The position numbers and the translations under genes are program-made. The notes under the pieces are model-generated. The model saw nothing but the letters and a program-made list of their open reading frames with translations, was not told where the DNA came from and made no database searches. Positions 7,644 through 18,888 of a DNA stretch of 64,000 nt are shown here, piece by piece. The stretch covers positions 329,976,177 to 330,040,176 of the forward strand of contig NC_090448.1 of the NCBI RefSeq assembly GCF_031143425.1, read 5' to 3'. The stretch's first letter is position 1, and each line of letters begins with the position of its first letter. Source of the DNA: Pleurodeles waltl. Lineage: Eukaryota > Chordata > Amphibia > Caudata > Salamandridae.

Positions 7644-9916
7644 TGTTGGACTTGGAACTTTTTGTCTTCTGCCTCCTATTTTTCTGACTTGTTTTGGTTG
7701 ACTGTAGGACTGCTAACCAGTGCTAAAGTGCATATGCCCACTGTCTAAAATGAATTGGTGATTGGTTTGTCCATGATCGGCATATTTGATTTACTAGTAT
7801 GTCTAGTTTACTGGTGTGCCCAGGGCCTGTAGATCAAATGCTACTAGTGGACCTGCAGCACTGATCTTACCACCAACATGAGTAGCCCTGCAAACGTTTC
7901 ATGCCTGCCACTGCAGTGCCTATGTGTGCCTTTTTACACTGCCATGTTAACTTGTCAGGTGCACCCACTTGCCTGGCCCAAACCTTCCCTTATACTACAA
8001 GAAAGTCATCTCTAAAATCTGCCCCATGGGCAGGGTGCAGTGTATTTAAAAGGTAGGACATGTACTGGTGTGTTTTACATTTCCTGATCGTGAAATACTG
8101 CTAAATTCGTTTTTCACTATTGCACGGCCTATCTCTCCTATAGGGTAACATTGGGATTGCCTTGAAGTATCTTTAATGTGTAATTTCCCATTGGGAGCAG
8201 ATAGAGATCTGGAGTTTGGGGTGTTTGAACTCATAATTTAAAAATACATATTTTATTGAAGCTGGCTTATGAATTGTAAGTTTGGAAATGCCACTTTTAA
8301 AAGAGGGCATTTTCTTGCTTAACCATTCTGTGCCTCTACCTGTCTTTGGAATACACATCTGGGTCAGGATGACAGTTGGACTGTTTGTGTATTCACTCTA
8401 GACAGTCGCAGAAAGGGAGCTGAGGTGTTCCCTGCATATCCTGATGGCCCATCACCTGGCTGATGGGTCTTCCTGTGCTAGAGTGGTAGCAGGAGCTGAC
8501 ACTCGCACCTGAATATGGCTGTGCCTGTTCTCACACAAAGCAGTCTCCAATCCCCTGGAGTGTGTCTGATGCCATGGCAGGGAAAGACAGGGTCTTGTGT
8601 TCTAGAAAGACTTTTCTTTGAAATGTGTCTATTGCAAAGGCAGAAATCGGTATAAGTACTGGACCTCTGACACCACAGAGCTAAAACACTTGTGGACTGA
8701 GGACATTCTACCAGGAAAAAGAGCTGGATGCTGTAGGAGGGACTCGTACTCTGCCTGTTGCTTTGTTGTGCTGGTCTGCCGCTTGCTGCTTCTTCTGTCC
8801 TGTGAGTGAAATGACTGGACATGGCTTTCTACCTCCTGCTGTCAAAGGCTTCTGCCCTACAGCTTGAACTTAGCTTGTCTCCTGTTAAGAAGTCTCAGGG
8901 CCATCAAAAACTTCACCTACCAACTGGTGCCAGATCTGTTCCTGGGCCTTTGGAAGTGAGCTCTGGTGCAGCCAAGAAGAAACCAGGCACATCGACTCCA
9001 GAGTGACTTCGGAACCGACACTGCTGTTTGACTCTGCTGCCTGAACTGGAGCCGTGGTCCCCGCTGAGTGCAACAACTGTGACCTGCAACACAGGCCCGA
9101 TGCAGCACTTCCGAAGTCCTTTTACAGCGTGAGTCCTGAGTGTCATGTCTCCGACGTCCGTGACACCCAAATCCAACTCTGCCACAGCACCTATGGCCCC
9201 GTGTTGGGATCACGACACCACAAAGTTGATGCTTCACATCTTGACCTGCTAGATTCATCGACTCCCGATGGGTCGTAAGGAAACGATGCCTCGCCACCGC
9301 TGTTCACTTCACCTCCCCTCCAATTGTAAGGAATTGATGCCTCACCTCCCCTGCCTAGCAGTAAGGAGCCGATGCCTCCCCTCCCTGGTAGCAGTAAGGA
9401 ACCAACGCCACACCAGCTGCTCAACGCCTTACCTCCCAGACTCCATGCAACATCTTTGTTTCCTCCTTGTTTTCCAAGGTACTGTATTTGGGGTCCGTGC
9501 AACTCCGTGGCAAGCCTGCACTTGCTTACAAGTGTTGATGGACTGTTGGGAACAACTCCGTCAAGATGACCTGATAACTCTAGTTGGAGCTATTGTTTTT
9601 CTAAAAGATTTACTAAGAATTCATCTTTGAAAATTTGTATCTCAATTTGTGTATGTTCGCTTTTTGTCATTTTGGTCTTGTTTCAGTAAGCTAAACATTG
9701 GCTTTTTTTCTAAACTGGCGTGGAGTACCTTTGTGGTGGTTTCATTGTGTTACTGTGTGTGTTTAAGCCTGAGACAAGCCTGACTGCTCGTGCCAAGCTA
9801 CCAAAGGGGTGAGCAGGGGTTATCTTATCTGTGTGACTCCCTTACTCTGACTAGAGTGAGGATTCCTACTTGGACTGGGTGCAAACTACCGCCAACTAGA
9901 AACCCCATTTCTAACA
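7644..9916. mobile_element. solo LTR, copy 1 (TGTTGGA...TCTAACA)
   Basis: It starts TGTTGGACTTGG and ends CCCCATTTCTAACA, flanked by GTAGA on the left and GTAGG on the right (5-bp target duplication with one change). Many blocks align with the copy at 10643-12398: the GTGCCCAGGGCCTG block, the GGTAGGACATGTACTGGTGTG block, and the GACTGCTCGTGCCAAGCTACC block near the end. There is no internal coding region. At 2273 bp it is about 0.5 kb longer than copy 2, through extra sequence in its middle. Confidence 0.75.
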
Positions 9917-10642
9917 GTAGGCATCATGCCATTGTCTATCTGTTAGTTTAGTTGCCAAACCAGATCCAATCTCCTACAGGCTTTTGATAGTAGTGGGGCA
10001 TGTCTGTGGCGAGGACTCAGTAATTCATGAAGGACTGTCTAATTGTTTAAATTCTGTGAGGGCATCTGGCGGTCCAGCCTATGTGTCCATTCCTTCTTTC
10101 CCTTCTTCAAAATCCTATAGAAACTGGCTCAACAGTACCCAAAGGCTACTGCACTTCCGTCAGCAACATGTTGTACTTCCCGTTCCATTTGCTCTATGTT
10201 CCAACTCCAATAGGAATAAGATGTTGCATGAAATGTTGCCATGACTCACTGAGTGTTAGCTTGACAGTTTAATCAGTTGAGACCAGAGGCTGGGCAGGGA
10301 AATCCTGTGCTCTTGTGTAGGAGTATCCTTAACTTCCATGGAAGTAAGCTAATCCATAGTGAACTGCTGATTCCTGAACCTATCCTGATGTGCCATTATA
10401 GATGCTACCTGATTGCACTGCAGAGATCAGGCTGGTTACTGAGCAGGGAGGTCTTCGCAACATGTTTCTAATTTACCTGTATTTTTATTCAAAGTCTGTT
10501 ATCGATGGACAGTTTCTCATGGTTCTTAAAGATTTTGCGTATTTTATTAACTGTTTATGGTTTGATGGATGTCTTCTATACTAATTTAAAATACTGACTG
10601 CACCTGTGTGTTCTTAGTACATGCATGTATGTTATGTAGTAC
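9917..10642. other. unassigned spacer between solo LTRs
   Basis: No convincing coding, RNA or repeat feature was seen; short ORFs here have no recognisable domains. The last 5 bases (10638-10642) are AGTAC, the left target duplication of the next LTR. Confidence 0.4.
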
Positions 10643-12398
10643 TGTTAGACCTGGCAGCTTTTTAGCGTGTCTCCTCTGTCTTTTTGCCTTCTGACCTCCT
10701 GTTTGTTTGGTACACTGGACTCTGTTTTTGTTGGTTTATTGTCTCTGCACACTTTACCACTGCTGATCAGTGCTAAAGTGCAGGTGCTCACTATGTAAAT
10801 TGAATTGGTGATTGCATTGGTGATTAGGTTATCGATGATTGGCATAATTGATTTACTGGTAAGTCCCTAGTACAGTGCACTAGAGGTGCCCAGGGCCTGC
10901 AAATCAAATGCTTCTAGTGGGCCTGCAGCACTGGTTGTGCCACCCACCTTAGTAGCCCTGTAAACATGGCTCAGACCTGCCACTGCAGTGTCTGTGTGCA
11001 GTTTAAACTGCCAATTCAACCTGGCAAGTGTACCCACTTGCCACGCCCAAACCTTCCCTTTTGGTACATATAAAGCACCCCTAAGGTAGGCCCTAGGTAG
11101 CCTAAGGGGCAGGGTGCATTGTATTTAACATGTAGGACATGTACTGGTGTGTTTTACATGTCCTGACAGTGAAATACTTCCAAATTCGGTTTTCACTGTT
11201 GCAAGGCCTATCTCCCTCATAGGTTAACATGGGGGACTGCCTTTAAATAGCTTTTAAGCGCATATTCCCTTTGAGGGCAGGTAGAAATACGGAGTTTAGG
11301 GTCTCTGAACTCACAATTCAAAAATACATCTTTTAGTGAAGTTGGTTTTTGGATTGTGAGTTTGAAAATGCCACTTTTAGAAAGTAGGCATTTTCTTGCT
11401 TAAACCATTCTGTGACTCGGCATTTTTGTGGATTCCCCGTCTGGATCTGTTTGACAGTTGGGCTGTTGAAACCCCTCCTCTAAACAGTAATACAAAGGGA
11501 GTTGAGGTGTCATCACCAGGTATCCCTGCCTGCACCGTGACCTGTGTACACTGCTCGTGAGGGTCACGAACGAAGCACCGTCCCACCCTGCACCCGCTGG
11601 CTTGGGCCTACCGACGACAGCACTTCAGCAACGACACCACCGCTGCCTACACCATGACCTGGTGACACCGCACGTCGTACCTCCCTGCTTCACATAGCAG
11701 CCCTGGTCTCATGGACGCCGTCACCAAGCTGCTGCCTGTACAGTGACCTGTGGGCAGTGCACGTTGCATCATCCTGCAGTGCACCGCAGCCCCAACGCCA
11801 TCTACGCCAGCAGTCCTGACTTCATCAGCCCGGAGTTTGATCTGCAACGTGTGTGAGTTCAAGGGCCCGAAGACTCCTGCACCAACTCCGGAACCGACAC
11901 CGCAACGCCAGTGACACCACTCTCTGGAGCTCATCGCGAGGGTCATGACACCCTGTAATTCCAAAAGTACTGTTTGTGGGTCTTCCTGACACCGTAGCTG
12001 GTCCGCGACGCCGCAGGTGGCCTGAACTGTTGGTTTTGCTGATCACAATGCTGTGATAGCCCCAGGTGGAGCTATCGACTTCAAGGAACTGTATTTTTTA
12101 GTAAATCTTGCCGAATTCATATATCTATAACTGTATGCTAGATGTTTATCGTATTTGATCTTGTTTTATATTGATAACTATTGGCTATTTTTCTAAAACT
12201 GGTGTGGTGTTTTTACTGTGTGTTATGTGCAAATGCTTTACACATTGCTTCTGAGATAAGCCTGACTGCTCGTGCCAAGCTACCAAGGGGGTGAGCAGGG
12301 GTTATCTGAGCAGGTATCTCCCTTATCCTGCTTAGAGTGAGGGTCCCTACTTGGACAGGGTACAAACCGACTGCCAACTAGAGACCCCATTTCTAACA
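10643..12398. mobile_element. solo LTR, copy 2 (TGTTAGA...TCTAACA) with AGTAC duplication
   Basis: A 1756-bp element with a short terminal inverted repeat (TGTTAGA / TCTAACA), flanked on both sides by AGTAC (10638-10642 and 12399-12403). A perfect 5-bp duplication and TG...CA ends define an LTR left by recombination between the two LTRs of a retroelement. There is no coding content. The parent family (retrovirus or Gypsy) cannot be decided from the LTR alone. Confidence 0.88.
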
Positions 12399-12403
12399 AG
12401 TAC

Positions 12404-13107
12404 CCTAAACAACAGCAAGGTACAGTACCAAATGATAATTTAGAATGATGTTGAAATATTTATTATTCTGAACCTTGGTTAATCCAGTAATGTATCCCCT
12501 GTGTCTTCTAGCATTGTAAGCAGATTGTCAAAATACAAGTCCATATGTTGTTTGATTGCGAAATACATTCTGACTGGAGATACAAAACACTGTATGCTGT
12601 CACCAAACCACATATAAATTGTCATGAAAGGGAAAATCCATTACACCAATGACAGTACTGTATTTTTGCACAACAATTAATTGTGATTCAATGTAAGCTA
12701 AACTATACTGTTTTATAAGTCATATTCTTGTGACCTTGCAAGTTAAGAGACCATACACGTACACACAGTATTTTAACATTGTTAGTTTTCAGGTGTTTTA
12801 AATACTAGTGGATTCAGTGACTTCTTCAAGGGTTATCTGTATTTACTGGGATTCCAATTCAAAATCGTTCAGTCAGGGCAGGGTTTCCTTCATGTCTTCT
12901 TCATACACTAAAAGCGTAATCACATGTTTGTAATAGAAAAATGCACAGAATTCAAAATGTGCTGTATAAGGCTGCATTGTGAAGGCATCTGCTCTGTAAG
13001 AAAGGTTGTTACAATCTTTGCTTAACTAAATATTTAAATTGACTAAATTTCCCTCACTCCAGATAAAAAAAGTTTAATGTCGATTTGACAATTCAAACAT
13101 TAAATAC
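12404..13107. other. AT-rich unassigned DNA
   Basis: No genes or clear repeats are seen. The sequence is AT-rich with short ORFs only and may be older non-repetitive DNA. Confidence 0.4.
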
Positions 13108-13110
13108 TCT

Positions 13111-13136
13111 GGCCCTCATTATGACATTGGCGGTGA
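13111..13136 (+). repeat. Harbinger left terminal inverted repeat
   Basis: GGCCCTCATTATGACATTGG is the outermost part. It pairs with the right end at 21229-21254 with a few mismatches over about 24 bases and is preceded by target duplication TCT. Confidence 0.9.
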
Positions 13137-13749
13137 GTGATAAAGTGGCGGTAATTACCGCCAAATTATGACCATGGTGGTGAAACCTCCCATAGACAGC
13201 CAATGTACCACACCACACCATCAAATGCCTGGCGGAAACAGAACACAGAAGACCAAAGACTCACTATCGGAGACACAGGGAAGAACAACGCCGCCATGGA
13301 ACCGGAACTGCAAATCTTCCCGATGCTCATCTATGCCATGCTCCACCTGGAACACCAACGAAGACTACGACGGTGAGTACAGCCGCGTAGCACACAAGGG
13401 AGAAAGGGAGGAAAACGAGAGTGACACACACCCGACACACACACCATACACACAACCAGCTGCAGACGAAAAACAATGGCACACGACACACAGCATAATA
13501 ATGCAAGGACAACAAGAATGCAGTAATGAGAATGTATTGATTGTGAACAGCTAACAAAAGAACCAATTGTATGAAAAACTGTTATGTACAAATGTTCACA
13601 AAGGGCCAATGCCCAGTCCAAACTAAGGGCCCACATGGCCACAGGGCACAGTCCAAGTGCCAACTCGAATCTTGACTTCATCCGGATAGAACTCTGCATG
13701 GGTATCTGTTTGCATGTGGGCAGGCACCTCAGGGAAATGGGGGGGTGGG

Positions 13750-14370
13750 AGCACCACAGCCGAATATGGAAACAAGCCCACTGGTTATGGAGGGGGCTCC
13801 ATGCCCATTTATTTCTCCTGGGGAGTGCAAGGCCGCAGTCTCTGTAGTGTGTGACTTTCCCACTGATTTTAGAGGGGGCTTCATGCCCGTTTTTCTTTAC
13901 TGGGGAGTGCAAGGCCACAGTCTCTGGAGTGGGTGACTTTCCCACTGGTTCTGGAGGAGTCTCCATGCCCATTATCCTTTGCTGGGGAGTGCAAGGCCAC
14001 AGTGTCTGAAGTGGGTGTCTTTCCCACTGGTTCTGGAGGGGGCTCCATGCCCATGTTTCTCTGCTGGGGAGTTCAAGGCCACAGGTCTGGAGTGGGTGAC
14101 TTTCCCACTGGTTCTGAAGGGGGCTTCATGCCCATTTCTTTCTGCTGGGGAGTGCAAGGCCGCAATCTCTCAGGTGGGTGACTTTCCCACTGATTCTGGT
14201 GGGGGTTCCATGCCCATTATCCTTTGCTGGGGAGTGCAAGGCCACAGTCTCTGTAGTGGGAGACTTTCCCACTGGTTCTGGAGGGGGATCATGCCCATTT
14301 CTCTCTGCTGGGGAGTGCAAGACCACAGTCTCTCAGGTGGGCAACATGCCCACTGCTTCTGGAGGGGGGC
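13750..14370 (-). repeat. seven ~83-bp tandem repeats in Harbinger
   Basis: Units share CTGGGGAGTGCAAGGCC, then TGACTTTCCCACTGGTTCTG and GAGGGGGCTCCATGCCCAT, spaced about 80-86 bp apart. On the minus strand they read as protein repeats with ALHSPAERNGHEAP and SGKVTH motifs. Because the unit is not always a multiple of 3, the frame drifts between units. Confidence 0.8.
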
Positions 14371-14399
14371 CCCTTGTACAGCAGTCCCTGGAGGGTGGC

Positions 14400-14993
14400 C
14401 TACATGGCTTCCGCTGGTGGTGAGGGCTGCACTGTGTTATCTGGAGGTGAGGGCTGCACTGTCTCAGCAGGTGAAGGTGCCTCCTGGGCAGCCTCTGCAG
14501 GAGGAGTAGGCTGCACTTCCTCAGCTGGCGGTGAGGGCCCCGTGACCACTGGTGGTGGTGTCACCCTGACAACCTCTGCTGGAGGTGAGGGCTGCACTGT
14601 GTCAGCAGGTGAAGGTGCCTCCTGGCCAGCCTCTGCTGGAGGTGAGGGCTGCACTTCCTCAGCTGGTGGTTAGGGCCCCGTGACCACTGGTGATGGTGGT
14701 GTCACCCTGACAGGCTCTGCTGGAGTCGAGGGCTTCTTCCCCTTCAGGGCAGGAGGTGTTGGATCCTTACCTTTCCTGGCAGGGGTTGAGGGCTTCTTCC
14801 CCCTTATGGCAGGATGTGCAGGCTCCTTAGCCTTCCTTGCAGGAGTCGAGGGCTTCTTCCCTTTCATGGCAGGAGGTGCGGGCTTCTTCCCCTTCATGGC
14901 AGTAGGTGTGGGATCCTTAACCTTCCTGGCTGGTGGAGTGGGAACTTTCACTGATGTGTCACAATGACTAGGTGGTGCCACCACTGTCTGCAT
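14400..14993 (-). pseudogene. Pro/Lys/Thr-rich repetitive C-terminal region of Harbinger Myb-like protein
   Basis: One minus-strand frame from 14993 to 14400 is interrupted by a single TAA near 14670. The first part repeats GKKPSTPARKGKDPTPPALK-type units of about 19-20 residues, giving a histone-H1-like basic tail. The second part repeats QPSPPAEAGQEAPSPADTV units rich in Pro and Glu. The region lies downstream of the Myb exons on the same strand and may be a low-complexity tail of that protein, but the connecting frames (15094-15890) contain shifts, so the join is an inference. No enzymatic domain is present. Confidence 0.5.
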
Positions 14994-15093
14994 GGACTGT
15001 TTGACTGAGGTGTTGGGCTGGGTCGTTGGGACCCTGCTCTTACGGGTAGGATGGGTGGGAGTGAAGAGGTCGAGTTGGGTAAGGAAAAGCTTC

Positions 15094-16198
15094 TTAGGGA
15101 CGGCGGGTGGGATGAGGGGGGAGGGATGGGAGTGGAGGTTGAGGGAGTGGTTGTTGGAGGTGTATCTCTGCTGGACTTGGGTGCATGGGCAGTGTGCTTA
15201 TTTGAGGTGGATGGCTGTTGGGTGTCTGAGTGCGTGCGTTTGTGTCTCTTAGGAGGGGGCAGTCAGGGTGGGAGAGGACACAGGACACGTGGATGGATGC
15301 AGTGGGGGTGTCTGCTAGTGAGGTGTGTGTGCTGCTTGTTATGGTGATGCTGGTGGTGGATGTTGACGCAGTGCATGCAGGTGTGAGTGTGGACGTGACT
15401 GTGAGGGAGGTAGAAGAGGAGGAGGAGGCGGGAGACACAGTGGAGGCAGTGGATGTGGTTGTGCCTGCAACTGTCTGGTGTTTGCGTGAGTGCTTATGGG
15501 ATGAAGTGTGGTGCCTGTGTTTAACTGTGCCACTCTTGGGTGTTGTCTTGTGTGCATGCTCATCTGTATGTGTGCATGGGATGGGTTGGGGTTGAGGAGT
15601 CTGGAATTGGGAAGTAGTAGTTGCAGGGGGACGGTAGGAACAGGGACAATGGCTGCCATCAGCGAGGAGGGCAGAGCCTGAATCGATCTCGGTTGGGCCG
15701 CCAATCCACTGTGGAAGCCCTCCAGGAATGTATTGCATTGCTGCATCTGGGATGCCAGTCCCTGGATTGCATTCCCAATGGTTGACTGCCCTACAGAGAT
15801 GGATCTCAGGAGGTCAATAGCCTCCTCACTCAGGGCAGCAGGGCTCACTGGCGCAGGGCCGGAGGTGCCTGGGGCGAAGGAGATTCCCACCCTCCTGGAT
15901 GAGCGGGCACGGGCAACTCGCTGAGGGGCTACTGGGAGGGCGGTGCTGGTACGGGGGTGGCGGCTGTACCTGCTGCTGGGGTGGTCACAGAGGTGTCCGC
16001 CACCACCAGGGAGCTTCCATCGGAGGGGGTATCTGAGTATGTGTTGTCGCCTCTTGTCTCCGTTATGATGCTACCCTCGCCCTCCGTCCCACTGGTTCCA
16101 TCCGCGTCTATGGACTCTGCCTCCATGGTCCTGTGGAATGCAGCTCCCTCTGTCGCCTGTGCCTCTACTCCTCCGCCAGATGATGCTAATGCCCACAT
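15094..16198 (-). pseudogene. middle exons of Harbinger Myb-like gene 1
   Basis: The minus-strand frames are: 15929-16198, acidic and Ser/Thr-rich with EAESIDADGTSGTEGEG; 15339-15890, with SEEAIDLLRSISVGQSTIGN and IQGLASQMQQCNTFLEGF; and a Ser/Thr/His-rich frame to 15094. The S-x-x-I-x-x-L heptad-like stretch is what these transposon-encoded Myb proteins often carry after the DNA-binding domain for self-association. A possible acceptor AG precedes SSGGGVEAQ near 16187. The frames do not join without shifts, so this copy is probably broken. Confidence 0.5.
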
Positions 16199-16490
16199 GG
16201 ACAGGATGACAGAAGGAAAAAAGGGAGGTTAGAGAGTGAAAGGACACACTGGGTCAATTACTGCACCAATACCACAGTTAGCATACACAGCACCGTCACA
16301 CAAAGGGATCAGAATTGCCAGTGATTTGGCTAGATGCCACAGCAAGATGAGGGCTACACGCAGCCACCTGCACCCCTCCTGGTACCCACAAAGCCCTGAT
16401 TGACATGGAAGGCTCACAAGCTAGGTTACCTGCATTTGCCATACACCCATTACCCTTGAGCTGGATCACGCTGCAATGACTGACCTGGCG

Positions 16491-16850
16491 TTAAGGGGCA
16501 CCCACTAACTCACACCCACCTCCCGGATCCCATGCCACATACCAATTATTGTAGTAATTCCCACTGTACTCGCCCCCTTGTGGCGGCTGTGATGCCTTCA
16601 AGCGCTCATCCAGCTCTAGGTAGGCCACTCTCAATGTGCGGGCCATCGGGGGTGGGGGTGTCAGGTTCTGAGGGGCACCCCTTCCTTGTTGGGAGGCCAT
16701 CTCCAGCTGGGCCTCCACAGTCTTCTGTGCCCAGCGTCTCAGGTCCTCCCACTGTTTCCGATAGTGGGTGCTTTGCCTGCCATAGACCCCAAAGGTCTGC
16801 ACGTCCTTGGCGATGGCACGCCATAATCCCTTCTTTTGATGGGCGCTGAC
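16491..16850 (-). CDS. Harbinger Myb/SANT-like protein 1, exon 2
   Basis: An acceptor CTGCAG at 16851-16856 precedes VSAHQKKGLWRAIAKDVQTFG, followed by GRQSTHYRKQWEDLRRWAQK. This is a Myb/SANT-type trihelix: tryptophans at helix spacing and the K-x-W-E-D-L-R-R-W recognition region. Downstream is a linker and LRVAYLELDERLK. Joined to exon 1 in phase 0 it keeps one frame. In Harbinger elements this protein binds the terminal repeats and recruits the transposase to the nucleus. The open frame runs to a stop at 16491, but a GT donor in the GGAGGTGGGT context near 16520 probably ends the exon earlier. Confidence 0.7.
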   Translation of the reverse strand, partial: VSAHQKKGLWRAIAKDVQTFGVYGRQSTHYRKQWEDLRRWAQKTVEAQLEMASQQGRGAPQNLTPPPPMARTLRVAYLELDERLKASQPPQGGEYSGNYYNNWYVAWDPGGGCELVGAP

Positions 16851-17073
16851 CTGCAGAGATAATACAGACAGGAGGACACCATTACTCATACAATCCAGCC
16901 TGTCGCACATATGGTCCAGCAGTCCAGTTTCCATCACCATTGTCACACACACCGCCCGGTGCATACCATGTACACCAACACACGACATTCCCCCCTCTCC
17001 CCTGATGACACAATGCTTGCACACACATCTCCATACATCCATCCCACATGCATCGTGCTCAAGGTGTACTCAC

Positions 17074-17187
17074 CTGTTGGTCTGGAGACCCGTACAGCAG
17101 TCCGTACTGGGGTAGGACCCCATCCACTAATTGCTCCAACTCCTCTGCAGTGAAGGCTGGGGCCCTTTCCCCGGTCACACGGGCCAT
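17074..17187 (-). CDS. Harbinger Myb/SANT-like protein 1, exon 1
   Basis: ATG at 17187 gives MARVTGERAPAFTAEELEQL and VDGVLPQYGLLYGSPDQQ, 38 codons ending at a GTGAGT donor (17073 downwards). F-T-x-E-E-L-E-x-L-V is the first helix of the Myb-like domain found in this transposon class. The exon is in phase 0 with exon 2 at 16850, with an intron of 223 bp. Too short to stand out as an ORF, it is supported by donor, phase and domain continuity. Confidence 0.75.
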
Positions 17188-17617
17188 GGTAGATTCCAGG
17201 CACAGGTAACAGCAGCACACGCAGTGTAGGTGTTCTCCTGTTGAAGGTCACGAAACAAGTGAGGAATCTGATGGAAAATGACAGTCACATCCGTACACCG
17301 TCACCGCTGGCGCTGATCCCCATATATTATCCAAAGAGGAATTGCACGGCGGTGCAAGACCGCCTTCCGGCATGACGCCCAACGTCGGCGGAGTTACCTC
17401 ACTTCCACCTGTCCCTACATACAGGACAGGCGGTCGCCATTTCATGGTGGTAGACAACAATCATATCAACCTTAACTGCTTCACAGCATAGATTAGCACA
17501 TACCTCGCCATTCCCACTGTTCTATCACATAAATGCATTATATACACTAAAGTTGTGGCTCCATTGTTAAAATTGTGACAGCCCACTCACTCTTGTGTCC
17601 CTTAGATACCTACTGCT

Positions 17618-18649
17618 ATGGATGAATGGGAGGAGGAGACGTACCCCCTGAGTACAGACCCCTTGTGGACTTGGCTACACTGGAGGACAGGCACATTATC
17701 CTCACCTATAGACTGGCCAGCGCCACAATCACAGAGCTGTGTGTCCAATTGGACCTGACCTGATATCTGCTATCCGTCATCTGACTGGGATCCCCCCTCT
17801 TGTGCAAGTGCTATCAGTGCTCCATTTCGTGGCAACTGGTTCTTCCCAAGTGACAGAGGGCTTGGCAGCAGGAATGTCACAGCCATTGTTTTCAACCGTG
17901 CTGGCAAGAGGTTTGTCTGCACTGGTGAAACACGTGCAGCTACATAGCTTTCCCTCAGGTGGAAGATCTGACCACTGTGAAGGCTGGATTCTATGCAATG
18001 GGACATATCCCCAATATTGTTGGGGCGATTGACGGTATACTTATTGCGTTAGTCCCCCCGCCAGAATGAACAGGTGTTCAGGAATTGTAAGAGTTTCCAC
18101 TTACAGTGTGCAAATGGTGTGCCTGGCGGAAAAGTACATCTGAGGAATAGCAGCATCCCAAATGTGATGGCCCAACTACAGAGGCACAGTGTGTGACTAT
18201 TAGGCGAGCCATGGTCCCCACCCACTGTATGTTAGCGTATGCCTTCAGGTATCATCCCCATAGCATTGGGTGAGGCTAAATGTTGTCCCTCAATACTTGC
18301 AGGTGACTCTGGCTACCCAAACCTGTCGTGGCTGCTGACCCCTGTGAGGAATGCCAGGACAGGGGCTGAGGAACGTTATAATCAGGCACATGGGCAAACC
18401 AGAAGGATCATCAAGAGGAGCCTCTGCCTCCTGAAAGCCAGGTTCAGGTGCCTCTATCTGACGGGTGAATCCTTGTGCTACTCACCCGGGAAGGTCTACC
18501 AGATAGTAGTGGCATGCTGCACGTTGCACAACCTGGCCCTCAGACGGCATGTACCTTTTCTGCAGGAGGAGGAAACTGGACATGCCCTTGTGGCAGCAGT
18601 GGACGCTGAGGACAGTGAGGATGAGGAGGATGAGGATGAGGACAACTGA
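17618..18649 (+). pseudogene. Harbinger DDE transposase, frameshifted
   Basis: A start at 17618 (MDEWEEETYP) follows a CCCTTAG acceptor-like site. Frame changes then give LATLEDRHIILTYRLASATI, ISAIRHLTGIPPLVQVLSVL, VATGSSQ and GAIDG (first catalytic Asp at 18031-18033). The C-terminal half at 18239-18649 has GDSGYPNLSWLLTPV, TGAEERYNQAHGQTRRIIKR (catalytic Glu in AEERYN), LLKARFRCL and an acidic tail. These are the hallmarks of the HARBI1/PIF nuclease family. At least three frameshifts and stops near 17750, 17930 and 18030-18240 destroy the ORF, and part of the region around the second Asp is garbled. It would have cut at the terminal repeats with the Myb-like partner. Confidence 0.85.
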
Positions 18650-18888
18650 ACATCAGTTATACGCCAATACTTCCAATGACACACAGGTGAGAGAGTGCAG
18701 CTGACCATTCCTCTAAATATTGATGTTTTCTGTGTGGCTATAGCATGATAGCATTAACTTCCATTGCATCTCAACTTACTGTCACCTATGGCTTGTCATT
18801 TTACAGATGTTGGTGAGATTACAACTGTGTACTGATGTAATCACTACATAGAGAGCGACAGGTCATTAGTTCCATGCTCTCACAGTGT

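Noticed and set aside
8478..9630. ORFs of 60-126 codons inside solo LTR copy 1
   Set aside because: Overlapping on both strands in LTR sequence, not conserved in copy 2, no domain.
13979..14509. Long + strand ORF (176 codons) in the Harbinger repeats
   Set aside because: It is the antisense shadow of tandem repeats; composition (Gly/Ala/Ser/Pro) follows the repeat and no domain is visible.
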